This document shows, one piece after another, positions 47,293 to 54,797 of a stretch of DNA of 64,000 nt. Source of the DNA: Actinophytocola xinjiangensis (GTDB lineage: Bacteria; Actinomycetota; Actinomycetes; Mycobacteriales; Pseudonocardiaceae). The stretch covers positions 1 to 64,000 of the forward strand of contig NZ_MSIF01000026.1 in assembly GCF_001921215.1 (NCBI RefSeq), in the 5' to 3' direction. Made by a program: the position numbers and the translations under genes. The notes beneath the pieces are model-generated. The model saw only the letters and a list, made by a program, of their open reading frames with translations. It ran no database searches and had not been told where the DNA came from. The stretch's first letter is position 1. Every line of letters starts with the position of its first letter.

Positions 47293-47732
47293 CCGGCCGG
47301 GGCTCCTACGGCGTGCTGCGCTGGCTGGTCACGGCGCACGCCGTGGTGATCTTCGTGCTGCCGGTGCTGGCCGGTCGCTACCTGGTCGGCGACGCCGGCA
47401 TGCTGGCCGGGCACCGCCTGGCCGCCGACGTGGGCACCGTGGTCGGGCTGGCGCAGCTGGTGGCGGCCGCGGTGGTGTGGTGGCGGGCCGGGGCGCGCTG
47501 GCCGCTGCTGGCGAGCCTGCCGCTGGTGGCCGGCGAGGCCGGGCAGTACGCGGTCGGCGTGTCCGGCGCACTGGACCTGCACGTGCCGCTGGGGGTCGCG
47601 CTGGCCGGCTACGTGACGGCGCTGGCGCTGCTGGTGTGGCGGCCGTTCACCGCAACCCGTCGTAGTAGGGCTTCAGCGACGGGTAGTACTCGGCGAAGTC
47701 CGGTAGTGGTCGACCGGAACGACTGGCGGTGA
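47289..47732 (+). CDS. Small four-helix membrane protein
   Basis: A 147-residue protein with four hydrophobic segments (near 'LVTAHAVVIFVLPVLAGRYL', 'VVGLAQLVAAAVVWW', 'WPLLASLPLVAGEAGQYAV', 'GVALAGYVTALALLVW'). The ATG overlaps the sigma factor stop, so it is a probable target or companion of the ECF41 system. The last 28 residues, basic and low in complexity, lie over the 3' end of the convergent SRPBCC gene (86-bp overlap). A single-base change could have extended the frame past an earlier stop; the membrane part itself ends near 47650. Function unknown. Confidence 0.65.
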   Translation: MTGRGSYGVLRWLVTAHAVVIFVLPVLAGRYLVGDAGMLAGHRLAADVGTVVGLAQLVAAAVVWWRAGARWPLLASLPLVAGEAGQYAVGVSGALDLHVPLGVALAGYVTALALLVWRPFTATRRSRASATGSTRRSPVVVDRNDWR

Positions 47733-48138
47733 GCATGTCCAGGTAGTACTCCCAGCCGGGCCCGGTCTCGCCGAGGCCGGCGGTGTCGTCGAGGTGGAAC
47801 ACCAGGCGCAGTTCGGTCTGCCCGGCGTCGTGGGCCAGCAGCAGCTCGATGTGCCAGTCCCCGGCCGCGTCCGACATGGACAGTGCCAGCCGGTGCGGTG
47901 GTTCGCAGGCGTCGACGCGCAGGTCGCACCACGGGGTCTGGTCCTCGTGGTCCATCCGGACCCTGATCACGTTGCCGGGGGCGGCGTCGCCCTCCCACGG
48001 CCCGAACCAGCGCGCGGTCCGCTCGGACTCGGTGACGCTGGCCCACACGTCCTCGACGGGCGCCCGGTAGGTGCGGCTGAGCACGAGGTCGTGGCCGGCG
48101 CCCACGGGGATCAGCCGTCCGGTCGGTGGGGTGGTCAT
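47647..48138 (-). CDS. SRPBCC (AHSA1-type) protein
   Basis: A 163-residue START-like protein. 'LVLSRTYRAPVEDVWASVTE' and 'RTARWFGPWEGDAAPGNVIR' form the N-terminal strand-helix pair of the AHSA1 family, and 'GPGWEYYLDMLTASRSGRPL' is the C-terminal helix. It has a hydrophobic ligand cavity by family knowledge; the ligand is unknown. It is co-translated with the ArsR gene (ATGA overlap at 48135-48138), a very common two-gene module in actinobacteria in which the ArsR protein controls both. Not an enzyme by any visible motif. Confidence 0.88.
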   Translation of the reverse strand: MTTPPTGRLIPVGAGHDLVLSRTYRAPVEDVWASVTESERTARWFGPWEGDAAPGNVIRVRMDHEDQTPWCDLRVDACEPPHRLALSMSDAAGDWHIELLLAHDAGQTELRLVFHLDDTAGLGETGPGWEYYLDMLTASRSGRPLPDFAEYYPSLKPYYDGLR

Positions 48139-48485
48139 GCGTGTTTCTCCTGTCGTTGGGTCGTGCCACGCTCGCGACGGGTGCGGTGGACCTCGGTCGC
48201 CAGCGCGTCCAACCGGTGTTCCCAACCGGATGGTCGGTTGAACTGGGCCAACCAGCCGGTCAGTTCCGCGAGCCGGTCGGCCTCCAGGGAGTACCACCGC
48301 TCGCGCCCGGTGAGCGTGTCGCGCACCAGCCCGCTCTCCCGCAGCACCCGCAGGTGCCGGCTCACCGCCGGGCGGCTGATCGGGAACCGCTCGGCGATCC
48401 GGCCCGCCGGCAGGTCCCGCTCCCGCAACATCACCAGGATGTCCCGGCGCACCGGATCCGCGATCGCCGCGGCCACGTCGTCCAC
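48135..48485 (-). CDS. ArsR-family transcriptional regulator
   Basis: A 116-residue winged-helix repressor: 'IADPVRRDILVMLRERDLPAG', 'RFPISRPAVSRHLRVLRESGLV' as recognition helix, and wing 'DTLTGRERWYSLE'. The metal-binding CxC motif of ArsR/SmtB sensors is absent, so it senses something other than a thiophilic metal. The GTG at 48485 is used; a GTG at 48476 is possible. It precedes and overlaps the SRPBCC gene and follows a palindromic site at 48494-48511 suited to autoregulation. Confidence 0.88.
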   Translation of the reverse strand: MDDVAAAIADPVRRDILVMLRERDLPAGRIAERFPISRPAVSRHLRVLRESGLVRDTLTGRERWYSLEADRLAELTGWLAQFNRPSGWEHRLDALATEVHRTRRERGTTQRQEKHA

Positions 48486-48493
48486 CCCTGAAG

Positions 48494-48511
48494 CGTAACG
48501 ACCCTGTTACG
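48494..48511. promoter_or_regulatory. Inverted repeat before the ArsR gene
   Basis: CGTAAC-GACCCT-GTTACG has perfect 6-bp arms and a 6-bp spacer. It lies 8 bp before the ArsR start codon and overlaps the last codons of the WYL regulator gene. ArsR-family repressors commonly bind such sites at their own promoters. Confidence 0.5.
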
Positions 48512-49475
48512 CGTCTGGCAATCCGGCGCGGGTGAAGCGCGCGGCCCAGTCGGCGACCTCGTCGCGCAGCTCGGGCGGCCCGACGACGTGGAAGTCGGCC
48601 CCGGCGACCCCGAGGGCCAGCAGTGCCCAGGACAGCGCGTGCGTGGTCAGGTGCACCCGGCAGCGGTTGTCGTCGACCTCGTCGACCGTGGCCCACTGGC
48701 CGACGCGGGCGCGCACCACCACCGCCGGGGCGTCCACCAGCGCCTCGACGGTGTGCGGGCGCGAACCCCGGTCCAGCCGGGAGCGGACGAACTCGGCGGC
48801 GTCGGGCGCCGGGAGCTCGCGCGGCCGGAAACGGGCACCGGTCACGGCCGGGGCGCTGAGCCGGTCGACGCGGAAACTGCGCCAGTCGTGGCGGACCAGG
48901 TCGTAGGCGACCAGGTACCAGCGGCGGCCCAGGCTCACCAGGCGGTGCGGCTCGACGTGCCGATCGGTGCCCTCGCCGGTGGCCGAGGTGTAGGCGAAGC
49001 GCAGCCGCTCGGTGTCCCGGCAGGCCAGGGCGACGGTGGTGAGCATCTCGGCGTCCACGTTCGGGCGCGGGCCGGCGACCCACTCCAACGGCACGGTCAT
49101 CGTCCGCAGCGCCTCGGCGCGGCGACGCAGCCTGGCCGGCATGACCTGGGTGACCTTCGCCAGCGCCCGCACCGACGCCTCCGCCACGCCGGACACCGCG
49201 CTGCCGGCGGCGTGGCGCAGCCCGACGGTCAGCGCCACGGCCTCGTCGTCGTCGATCAGCAGCGGCGGCAGGGCGGCGCCGGCCGCCAGCTGGTAGCCGC
49301 CGTCGACGCCCCGGGTGGCCTCGACGGGGTAGCCGAGCTCGCGCAGGCGGTCGATGTCGCGGCGCAGCGTGCGCGGGGACACGCCGAGACGCTCGGCCAG
49401 TTCGCCGCCCGGCCAGTAGCGGTGGTGCTGGAGCAACGAGAGCAGCCGCAGCGTCCGTGAGCTGGTGTTGGCCAT
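48507..49475 (-). CDS. WYL-domain transcriptional regulator (YafY type)
   Basis: A 322-residue regulator. The N-terminal HTH includes 'RLLSLLQHHRYWPGGELAERLGVSPRTLRRDIDRL' (key part GVSPRTLRRDIDRL), and the WYL domain includes 'LGRRWYLVAYDLVRHDWRSF' followed by 'RVDRLSAPAV'; a C-terminal WCX extension ends the protein. WYL regulators sense nucleic-acid ligands or small molecules by family knowledge. It is divergent to the DinB-like gene, with a CTGTC-N10-GACAG repeat between, a common pairing, so it probably regulates that gene. ATG at 49475. Confidence 0.9.
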   Translation of the reverse strand: MANTSSRTLRLLSLLQHHRYWPGGELAERLGVSPRTLRRDIDRLRELGYPVEATRGVDGGYQLAAGAALPPLLIDDDEAVALTVGLRHAAGSAVSGVAEASVRALAKVTQVMPARLRRRAEALRTMTVPLEWVAGPRPNVDAEMLTTVALACRDTERLRFAYTSATGEGTDRHVEPHRLVSLGRRWYLVAYDLVRHDWRSFRVDRLSAPAVTGARFRPRELPAPDAAEFVRSRLDRGSRPHTVEALVDAPAVVVRARVGQWATVDEVDDNRCRVHLTTHALSWALLALGVAGADFHVVGPPELRDEVADWAARFTRAGLPDA

Positions 49476-49484
49476 GAAAAAAGA

Positions 49485-49504
49485 CTGTCACACATTGAGG
49501 ACAG
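49485..49504. promoter_or_regulatory. CTGTC-N10-GACAG inverted repeat between WYL and DinB genes
   Basis: Perfect 5-bp arms (49485-49489 and 49500-49504) lie 10 bp upstream of the WYL start and 61 bp upstream of the DinB-like start. The position between divergent genes suits a WYL-regulator operator. Arms are short, so chance occurrence cannot be excluded. Confidence 0.4.
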
Positions 49505-49564
49505 AAACTGGCCGCAATGGTGGATAGCGTTCTGCGCAAGCACCACCGACCAGGGAGAACGAGA

Positions 49565-50086
49565 ATGACGACCGTGATCGACACCGAGCGCACCGACCTG
49601 CTGGACATGCTGGCGACCAGCCGCCACTTCCTGCGCTTCACCACCCGCGACCTCACCGACGACCAGGCCAGGCAGCGCACCACCGCCAGCGAGCTGACCC
49701 TCGGCGGCCTGATCAAGCACGTCGCCAAGGTCGAGGCGACCTGGGCCGACTTCATCGTCAACGGCCCGGCCCCGTCCTCGAACGTCACCTCGATGACCGA
49801 CCACGACTTCAGCGAGTGGGCCGCCGGGTTCCAGTTGCTGCCCGAGGAGACCCTGGCCGGGGTGCTCGCCGAGTACGCCGAGGTCGCCGCCAGGACCGAC
49901 GAGCTGGTCAGGTCGCTGCCCGACCTCAACGTGTCGCACCCGCTGCCCGTCGCGCCCTGGTACGAGCCGGGCGCGAGCTGGACGGCCCGCCGCGCGCTGA
50001 CCCACATCATCGCCGAGACCGCGCAGCACTCCGGCCACGCCGACATCATCCGCGAGTCCCTGGACGGCGCCAAGACGATGGGCTGA
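49565..50086 (+). CDS. DinB-family protein
   Basis: A 173-residue four-helix-bundle protein. The usual three metal-ligand histidines are seen in 'GGLIKHVAKVEATW' and 'RRALTHIIAETAQHSGHADI'. DinB/YfiT-like proteins include thiol-dependent (bacillithiol or mycothiol) S-transferases; a mycothiol link is plausible in an actinomycete but not shown by sequence. The ATG at 49565 has GGGAGAACGAG upstream. It is divergent from the WYL regulator. The protein ends 'HADIIRESLDGAKTMG', as is typical for the DUF664 branch. Confidence 0.85.
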   Translation: MTTVIDTERTDLLDMLATSRHFLRFTTRDLTDDQARQRTTASELTLGGLIKHVAKVEATWADFIVNGPAPSSNVTSMTDHDFSEWAAGFQLLPEETLAGVLAEYAEVAARTDELVRSLPDLNVSHPLPVAPWYEPGASWTARRALTHIIAETAQHSGHADIIRESLDGAKTMG

Positions 50087-50119
50087 CCGGCGGCGTCTGA
50101 CCAGCTACGATCCCGTCCG

Positions 50120-50785
50120 GTGCGCACGATCCCCACCCGCGCCGCCGGCGCGCTGTTCCTCGCGTTGGCCGCCGGACACCTGGCCACGCAGCTCGCCGGC
50201 GCGGACACCGCCGCCCAGGCCACCCAGTTCCTGCTGATGCCCGCGCTGGCCGCCGTCGTGCTGACCGTGCCGCCCGGCCCGCTCACCCGGCCGCTGCTGG
50301 TCGCGCTGGGTTTCTCCTGGCTCGGCGACAGCGTGCCGGCGCTGTTCACCGGCGACACCGCGTTCCTCACCATGGTCGGGCTGTTCCTGTGCGCCCAGAT
50401 CACCTACGCGGTGGCCTTCTGGCCGCTGCGCGGCGAGTCGGTGCTGGGCCGCCCGGCGGTCGCGGTGTACGTCGCCGCGTTCGGTGGGCTGCTGGTGGCC
50501 TGCGTGCCGGGGGCGGGCGGGCTGCTGGTTCCGGTGGTGGTCTACGGCCTGTGCCTGACGCTGGTGGCCGTGCTGTCCACCGGCGTGCACCGGCTGGCCG
50601 GCATCGGCGGGGCGCTGTTCTTCGTGTCCGACGGCCTGATCGCGCTGCGCGCGTTCGCCGACTGGTACACCCCGCCGGTGCCGGGCTTCTGGGTGATGCT
50701 GACCTACGTCGCCGGCCAGGCCCTGATCACGGCCGGCGTGCTGGCGCGCCAACGGGTCCCGGTGGCCGCCGGCACGCCGGCCTGA
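50120..50785 (+). CDS. YhhN/TMEM86-family membrane protein
   Basis: A 221-residue protein with about seven to eight hydrophobic helices. Conserved acidic residues of this family are seen in 'LGFSWLGDSVPALFTG' and 'GGALFFVSDGLIALRAF'. Eukaryotic members are lysoplasmalogenases; bacterial members are usually annotated as such, but activity is not established for most. It starts with GTG 33 bp after the DinB gene and ends 15 bp before the convergent GH76 gene. No regulatory site was recognised nearby. Confidence 0.82.
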   Translation: MRTIPTRAAGALFLALAAGHLATQLAGADTAAQATQFLLMPALAAVVLTVPPGPLTRPLLVALGFSWLGDSVPALFTGDTAFLTMVGLFLCAQITYAVAFWPLRGESVLGRPAVAVYVAAFGGLLVACVPGAGGLLVPVVVYGLCLTLVAVLSTGVHRLAGIGGALFFVSDGLIALRAFADWYTPPVPGFWVMLTYVAGQALITAGVLARQRVPVAAGTPA

Positions 50786-50800
50786 GGGTCGGTCCGGGGG

Positions 50801-52267
50801 TCAGTGGGTCGCGTTCAGCACGGCCAGCGCGCTGGCCTGACAGCCGGGGCCGGCCGGCCTGGTCCACGCCGACCAGGACAGTGAGTACTGGTCGAAGGCG
50901 TTGCGGGACCGGGAGTACGCGGTGTCGGCCTGGCGGTCGAGGTAGGCGGTGTACGGGCCGCCGGAGACCGCCGCGTTCAGCTCGGCCAGGCCCCTGGCCA
51001 GCCCGGCCTTGAAGTAGGCGCCGTCCTTGAGGCAGTCGTCCCAGCCCTCGGCGGGGTCGTGCAGCACACCGGAGGAGTCGGTCAGCGGGGAGCCGGGGCG
51101 GGTCGTCGCGTCGGCGACCTGGCGGGCGCGGGCGCGCGGCCCCGGGTCGCCGGTGAGGGCCGACAGGGCGGTGAGACCGGACATCAGCACGCCCTGGTTG
51201 TAGGTGAACACGGTGCCGCCGGGGGCGCAGCCGGACTCGTCGAGGCCGTCGCGGACCAGGTTGTCGCCGCCGATCAGGCCGGTGCCGGCGAACCAGGACC
51301 AGCCGGCCAGGGCGCGGTCGCGGAACCGGGTCTCGCCGGCCCTGGCCGCCAGCGTCGCGTTGACCTGCACGTACAGGCTGTTGGAGATCGAGGCCTTGTA
51401 GGTCGAGCCCTCCTTCCACCGGATGCCGCCGCCGCAGGCGCCGGTCCAGAAGGTGTGCATGTGGTCGGCGGCGATCCGCGCGGTGTCCAGGTAGCGCTGC
51501 TCGCCGGTGAGGGCGTGCGCGTCCAGCCAGGCCATCGCCCACCAGCCGGTGTCGTCGGAGAACTCGTTGCGGAAGTGCCCCCGGCCGGCGTTGACGTTGC
51601 GCTCGTAGGTGGTGGCGATGGCGTACCGGTAGCTGGGCAGGTTGGTGACGGCGGCGTTGCGGATGACCCCGGTCAGGGCGACGGCGCTGCCCCAGAACCC
51701 GCCGCCCCGGAAGTAGCCGGTGGTGTTGTCGTAGAGCGCCATCAGCGCGGTCGCCGCCGCGTCGGTGCGGTTCGCGGCGTTCCAGGTGGTTCTGGCCCAC
51801 TGGGTGCAGGCGATGGCGCCGGTGTCGACGGCCCGGCCGCAGGCGCGCAGGGCGCCGACGCCCCGGTTGTTCCAGTCGTCGTTGTTGTACATCTGGGTGC
51901 GCCAGCCACCGAAGCCCTGGGGGGCGGTGGTGACGCCCAGGCGGCCCTCCCAGGTGGCGCCGGCGTCGAAGGAGCGGTCGAGCCACACCTCGTCACCGGG
52001 ACGGACCTGGTCGATGGCGGCCCAGCCCATGGGGTCGCCGTCGGCCAGGTGCAGCGACAGCGTCCGCCCGGACAGGCCGGCGGTGACCGGCACGCGGTCA
52101 CCGCCGGCCTGGGACGGGTCGCGGGCGTCGCAGTAGCGGTTGCAGATCGTCGCCGCGGGCGCGGGTGTGGGTGTTGGTGTGGGTTGGGCGATGGCGGGTT
52201 GGGCGCCGGCCACCAGTGCGGCGGCGACCAGGACGGGGAACAGCATCCGTGTCACGGGGAACCTCAT
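50801..52267 (-). CDS. Secreted glycoside hydrolase family 76 protein (alpha-1,6-mannanase-like)
   Basis: A 488-residue exported protein. The signal peptide is 'MLFPVLVAAALVAGAQPAIA' preceded by a few residues; a Thr-Pro repeat linker follows ('PTPTPTPAPA'). The catalytic Asp-Asp pair of GH76 is in 'NEFSDDTGWWAMAWLDA', with 'DHMHTFWTGACGGGIRWKEG' downstream. GH76 enzymes cleave alpha-1,6-mannan backbones. An extra 90-residue segment near the N-terminus precedes the (alpha/alpha)6 barrel. ATG at 52267 is used; GTG at 52255 has the better GATGAGG site. The ATG at 52297 is rejected because it touches the operator. Confidence 0.88.
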   Translation of the reverse strand: MRFPVTRMLFPVLVAAALVAGAQPAIAQPTPTPTPAPAATICNRYCDARDPSQAGGDRVPVTAGLSGRTLSLHLADGDPMGWAAIDQVRPGDEVWLDRSFDAGATWEGRLGVTTAPQGFGGWRTQMYNNDDWNNRGVGALRACGRAVDTGAIACTQWARTTWNAANRTDAAATALMALYDNTTGYFRGGGFWGSAVALTGVIRNAAVTNLPSYRYAIATTYERNVNAGRGHFRNEFSDDTGWWAMAWLDAHALTGEQRYLDTARIAADHMHTFWTGACGGGIRWKEGSTYKASISNSLYVQVNATLAARAGETRFRDRALAGWSWFAGTGLIGGDNLVRDGLDESGCAPGGTVFTYNQGVLMSGLTALSALTGDPGPRARARQVADATTRPGSPLTDSSGVLHDPAEGWDDCLKDGAYFKAGLARGLAELNAAVSGGPYTAYLDRQADTAYSRSRNAFDQYSLSWSAWTRPAGPGCQASALAVLNATH

Positions 52268-52297
52268 CTGTCGCAGGGAAATTTCACCGTGACCCAT

Positions 52298-52309
52298 GAA
52301 AGCGCTTTC
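52298..52309. promoter_or_regulatory. LacI-family operator GAAAGCGCTTTC
   Basis: A perfect 12-bp palindrome with the CG centre typical of LacI-family repressors of carbohydrate genes. It lies 30 bp before the chosen GH76 start and about 125 bp before the divergent secreted-protein gene. It implies substrate-dependent induction of the hydrolase; no LacI gene is in the window. Confidence 0.65.
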
Positions 52310-52434
52310 CGCCAGGTCCGAAAGGGTGTCATGGCGTCGAACGCACCGCCTGACCAGCGACGCTGCGCGACCGTGGCGGCGGACGTACGGTGGGGCGCGA
52401 CGGGGAAGACCAAACGTGGGGTGAGGTCACAACC

Positions 52435-53724
52435 ATGCGCACATCAAGGAAAACGCTGTCCGCGGCCGCCGCGCTCGCCGTGCTGGTGACGACGGTGACG
52501 GTGCCCTCGGCCTCGGCCGCCGCCGCGAGTCCGCCGGCGCTGTCGGACTTCCAGCTCGTGCCGACCCAGACCGACAAGCAGACGATCGTCGACCAACTGG
52601 ACGCGCGGTTGCCGAAGCTGGGGGTGCAGAACATCCTGACCCAGGCCAACCGCGACGACGCCCCGAAGGGCGCGGCCTGCACGTCGCCCGCGTTGGACAC
52701 CAACACCCTTCCCGTTCGGGACAAGTTCTGTTTCAACGACGGCGACGTCAGGACCACGGAGTGGGTCCCGCAGGGCATCACCACGGTCGCCGACGCGCAG
52801 GACGACCAGTACTGGGGCGACAAGCAGGCCGTCCTGGTCAGCTGGTACGACAAACAGACCGACCCGGTCAAGGGCGTGCGAGTGTCCTTCTTGGACACGG
52901 CGACCGGGAACTACCAGCACGTGCTGCTCGTGTACCCGTACACCAACACCAGTGGCAACCCCTCCTACGAGCAGGTGACCACACCGCAGTCCGGCGACCA
53001 CGGCAGTGTGCACGCCGGCGGGATCGTCTGGTACGGCAACTACCTCTACCTCGTCGACACCAACCGGGGCATCCGGATGTTCGACATGCGCTACATCTTC
53101 GACATCAAGTCCGCCGGCGACGGGGACGTCACCGACTCGAGCCGGGTCGGCCGCCACGACGGCACCTACTACAGCTACGGCTACCGCTACGTCATGCCGC
53201 AGGTCTCCGGCTGGTCCAACCCCGACGGCCTGGCCGAGTTCCCGCCCGACTACAGGTGCGCCGCCTCCGGCCCGCAGAAGTTCTCCTACCTCGGCCTGGA
53301 CCGCTCCACCAACCCGGACTCGATCGTCACCGGTGAGTACTGCGCCGACCAGGACGACGACAACCTCAACGGCCGGGTCGCCCGGTGGCCGCTCGACGGC
53401 GACACCGGCAAACCCGCCCCGGCCGCCGACGGCCGGTGGAAGGCCAGCCAGGCCTACCGGCTGCCCACGCCGAGGGTGCAGGGCGCCGTGTCGGTCGACA
53501 ACCGGTGGTACCTCAACAGCACCGGCGGCGGCACGACCGGTCCCGGCCACCTGCGGGCGGCCGTCCCGACCGGCGGCAACCCCGGCGTCCTGGCCACCGA
53601 CGGCGCCGCCCACGACGTGGCCGTCGGCGTGGAGGACCTGTCCTACTGGCCGGGGCGCGACCAGCTGTGGACGGTCACCGAGCACGACACCCAGCGGATC
53701 ATGTACGCCGTCTCCCGCCCCTGA
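52435..53724 (+). CDS. Secreted protein, probable beta-propeller, unknown function
   Basis: A 429-residue exported protein with a signal peptide ('TSRKTLSAAAALAVLVTTVT' then a likely cut after 'SASAAAA'). The mature part has repeated strand-turn units with aromatic and Asp/Gly turns ('EWVPQGITTVADAQDDQYW', 'GGIVWYGNYLYLVDTNRGIR', 'VGVEDLSYWPGRDQLWTVTE'), which suggests a beta propeller. Two or three Cys pairs could form disulfides. There is no catalytic motif I know. It is divergent from the GH76 gene with the LacI-type site between, so both may respond to the same carbohydrate. ATG at 52435 has GTGAGGT upstream. Confidence 0.7.
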   Translation: MRTSRKTLSAAAALAVLVTTVTVPSASAAAASPPALSDFQLVPTQTDKQTIVDQLDARLPKLGVQNILTQANRDDAPKGAACTSPALDTNTLPVRDKFCFNDGDVRTTEWVPQGITTVADAQDDQYWGDKQAVLVSWYDKQTDPVKGVRVSFLDTATGNYQHVLLVYPYTNTSGNPSYEQVTTPQSGDHGSVHAGGIVWYGNYLYLVDTNRGIRMFDMRYIFDIKSAGDGDVTDSSRVGRHDGTYYSYGYRYVMPQVSGWSNPDGLAEFPPDYRCAASGPQKFSYLGLDRSTNPDSIVTGEYCADQDDDNLNGRVARWPLDGDTGKPAPAADGRWKASQAYRLPTPRVQGAVSVDNRWYLNSTGGGTTGPGHLRAAVPTGGNPGVLATDGAAHDVAVGVEDLSYWPGRDQLWTVTEHDTQRIMYAVSRP

Positions 53725-53728
53725 CACC

Positions 53729-54574
53729 TCACCCGGCGGCCAACGCCCCGGCCGGCACGATCCGGTCGGGGCGGGTGTAGACGTTCATCGAACCGTCGCG
53801 GACGAAACCGGCGAGGGTCAGGCCGGACTCCTCGGCCAGGTCGACCGCGAGCGAGGACGGGGCGGACACGGCGGCCAGCATCGGCACGCCGGCCATCACC
53901 GCCTTCTGCACCAGCTCGAACGACGCCCGCCCCGACACCACCAGCACGCACCCGGCGGCCGGCACCCGCCCGGCCAGCAACGCCCAGCCGAGCACCTTGT
54001 CCACGGCGTTGTGCCGCCCGACGTCCTCGCGCACCACCAGCGCCTCACCCTCGGGCGTGCACAGACCGGCGGCGTGCAGGCCGCCGGTGCGGTCGAACAC
54101 CCGCTGGTGGTCGCGCAGCACGCCGGGCAGGGCCGAGAGCACCGCCGAGGCGATGCTCAGCGGGTCGGCGGCCGGCGGGAACCGGGTCCGCAGGCGCACC
54201 GCGTCCAGCGACGCCTTGCCGCACACCCCGCACGAGGACGTGGTGTAGAAGTTGCGCTCCACCCCGGTGTCCGGCGCGGGCACGCCGTCGGCCAGGCCGA
54301 CGTCGAGCACGTTGTAGGTGTTGACGCCCTTGTCGTCGCGCGAGGAGCAGTAGCGGGCGTCGCGCACGTCGGCGGCGTCGCCGACGACGCCCTCACTGAG
54401 CAGGAACCCGTGTGCCAGTTCGACGTCGTGGCCGGGGGTGCGCATCGTGACGGCCAGCGGGCGCCCGCCGACCCGCAGTTCGAGCGGTTCCTCGACGGCC
54501 AGCGAGTCCGGGCGCCGGCGCTGGCCGTCGGGGGTGAGGCGCAGCACCGGTTTCCTGGCGATCAGCCGGCCCAC
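53729..54574 (-). CDS. fdhD: Formate dehydrogenase accessory sulfurtransferase FdhD (FdsC)
   Basis: A 281-residue maturation protein. The sulfur-carrier Cys pair is in '[16 protein letters not shown]', and '[20 protein letters not shown]' and '[20 protein letters not shown]' are the conserved cofactor-contact segments. FdhD moves sulfur from IscS to the molybdenum bis-MGD cofactor before it enters the catalytic subunit. It is the last gene of the formate dehydrogenase operon. GTG at 54574 gives the usual length and lies 1 bp after the fdsD stop. It ends 4 bp from the convergent secreted-protein gene. Confidence 0.95.
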   Translation of the reverse strand: MGRLIARKPVLRLTPDGQRRRPDSLAVEEPLELRVGGRPLAVTMRTPGHDVELAHGFLLSEGVVGDAADVRDARYCSSRDDKGVNTYNVLDVGLADGVPAPDTGVERNFYTTSSCGVCGKASLDAVRLRTRFPPAADPLSIASAVLSALPGVLRDHQRVFDRTGGLHAAGLCTPEGEALVVREDVGRHNAVDKVLGWALLAGRVPAAGCVLVVSGRASFELVQKAVMAGVPMLAAVSAPSSLAVDLAEESGLTLAGFVRDGSMNVYTRPDRIVPAGALAAG

Positions 54575-54575
54575 C

Positions 54576-54797
54576 TCAGCCCCCCGCGCGCAGCCGGCGC
54601 GCGGCGGCCACGGCCAGGTCGTCCAGACCGTCGCCACCGGCGTCGACGTGCGCGTACAGGGCGGTGAGCATCCGGGGTTCCCAGAACGACCGCAGGTGGG
54701 TGGCGATCTCGGCCGCCGCCGCGTCCGGGTCGCGGTGGTGGAACTGGACGGCGATCTCGTTGGCCAGCCGGACCGTGGCCGGGACGGTGGCGGTCAC
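54576..54797 (-). CDS. fdsD: Formate dehydrogenase delta subunit FdsD
   Basis: A 73-residue soluble protein, '[20 protein letters not shown]' to '[15 protein letters not shown]', matching the small FdsD/FdhD-delta family found only in soluble NAD-formate dehydrogenase operons. It probably helps cofactor insertion or complex stability. The GTG at 54797 overlaps the fdsA stop (GTGA). Such a short gene could be missed by automatic annotation, but position and the '[10 protein letters not shown]' motif identify it. Confidence 0.92.
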   Translation of the reverse strand: MTATVPATVRLANEIAVQFHHRDPDAAAAEIATHLRSFWEPRMLTALYAHVDAGGDGLDDLAVAAARRLRAGG

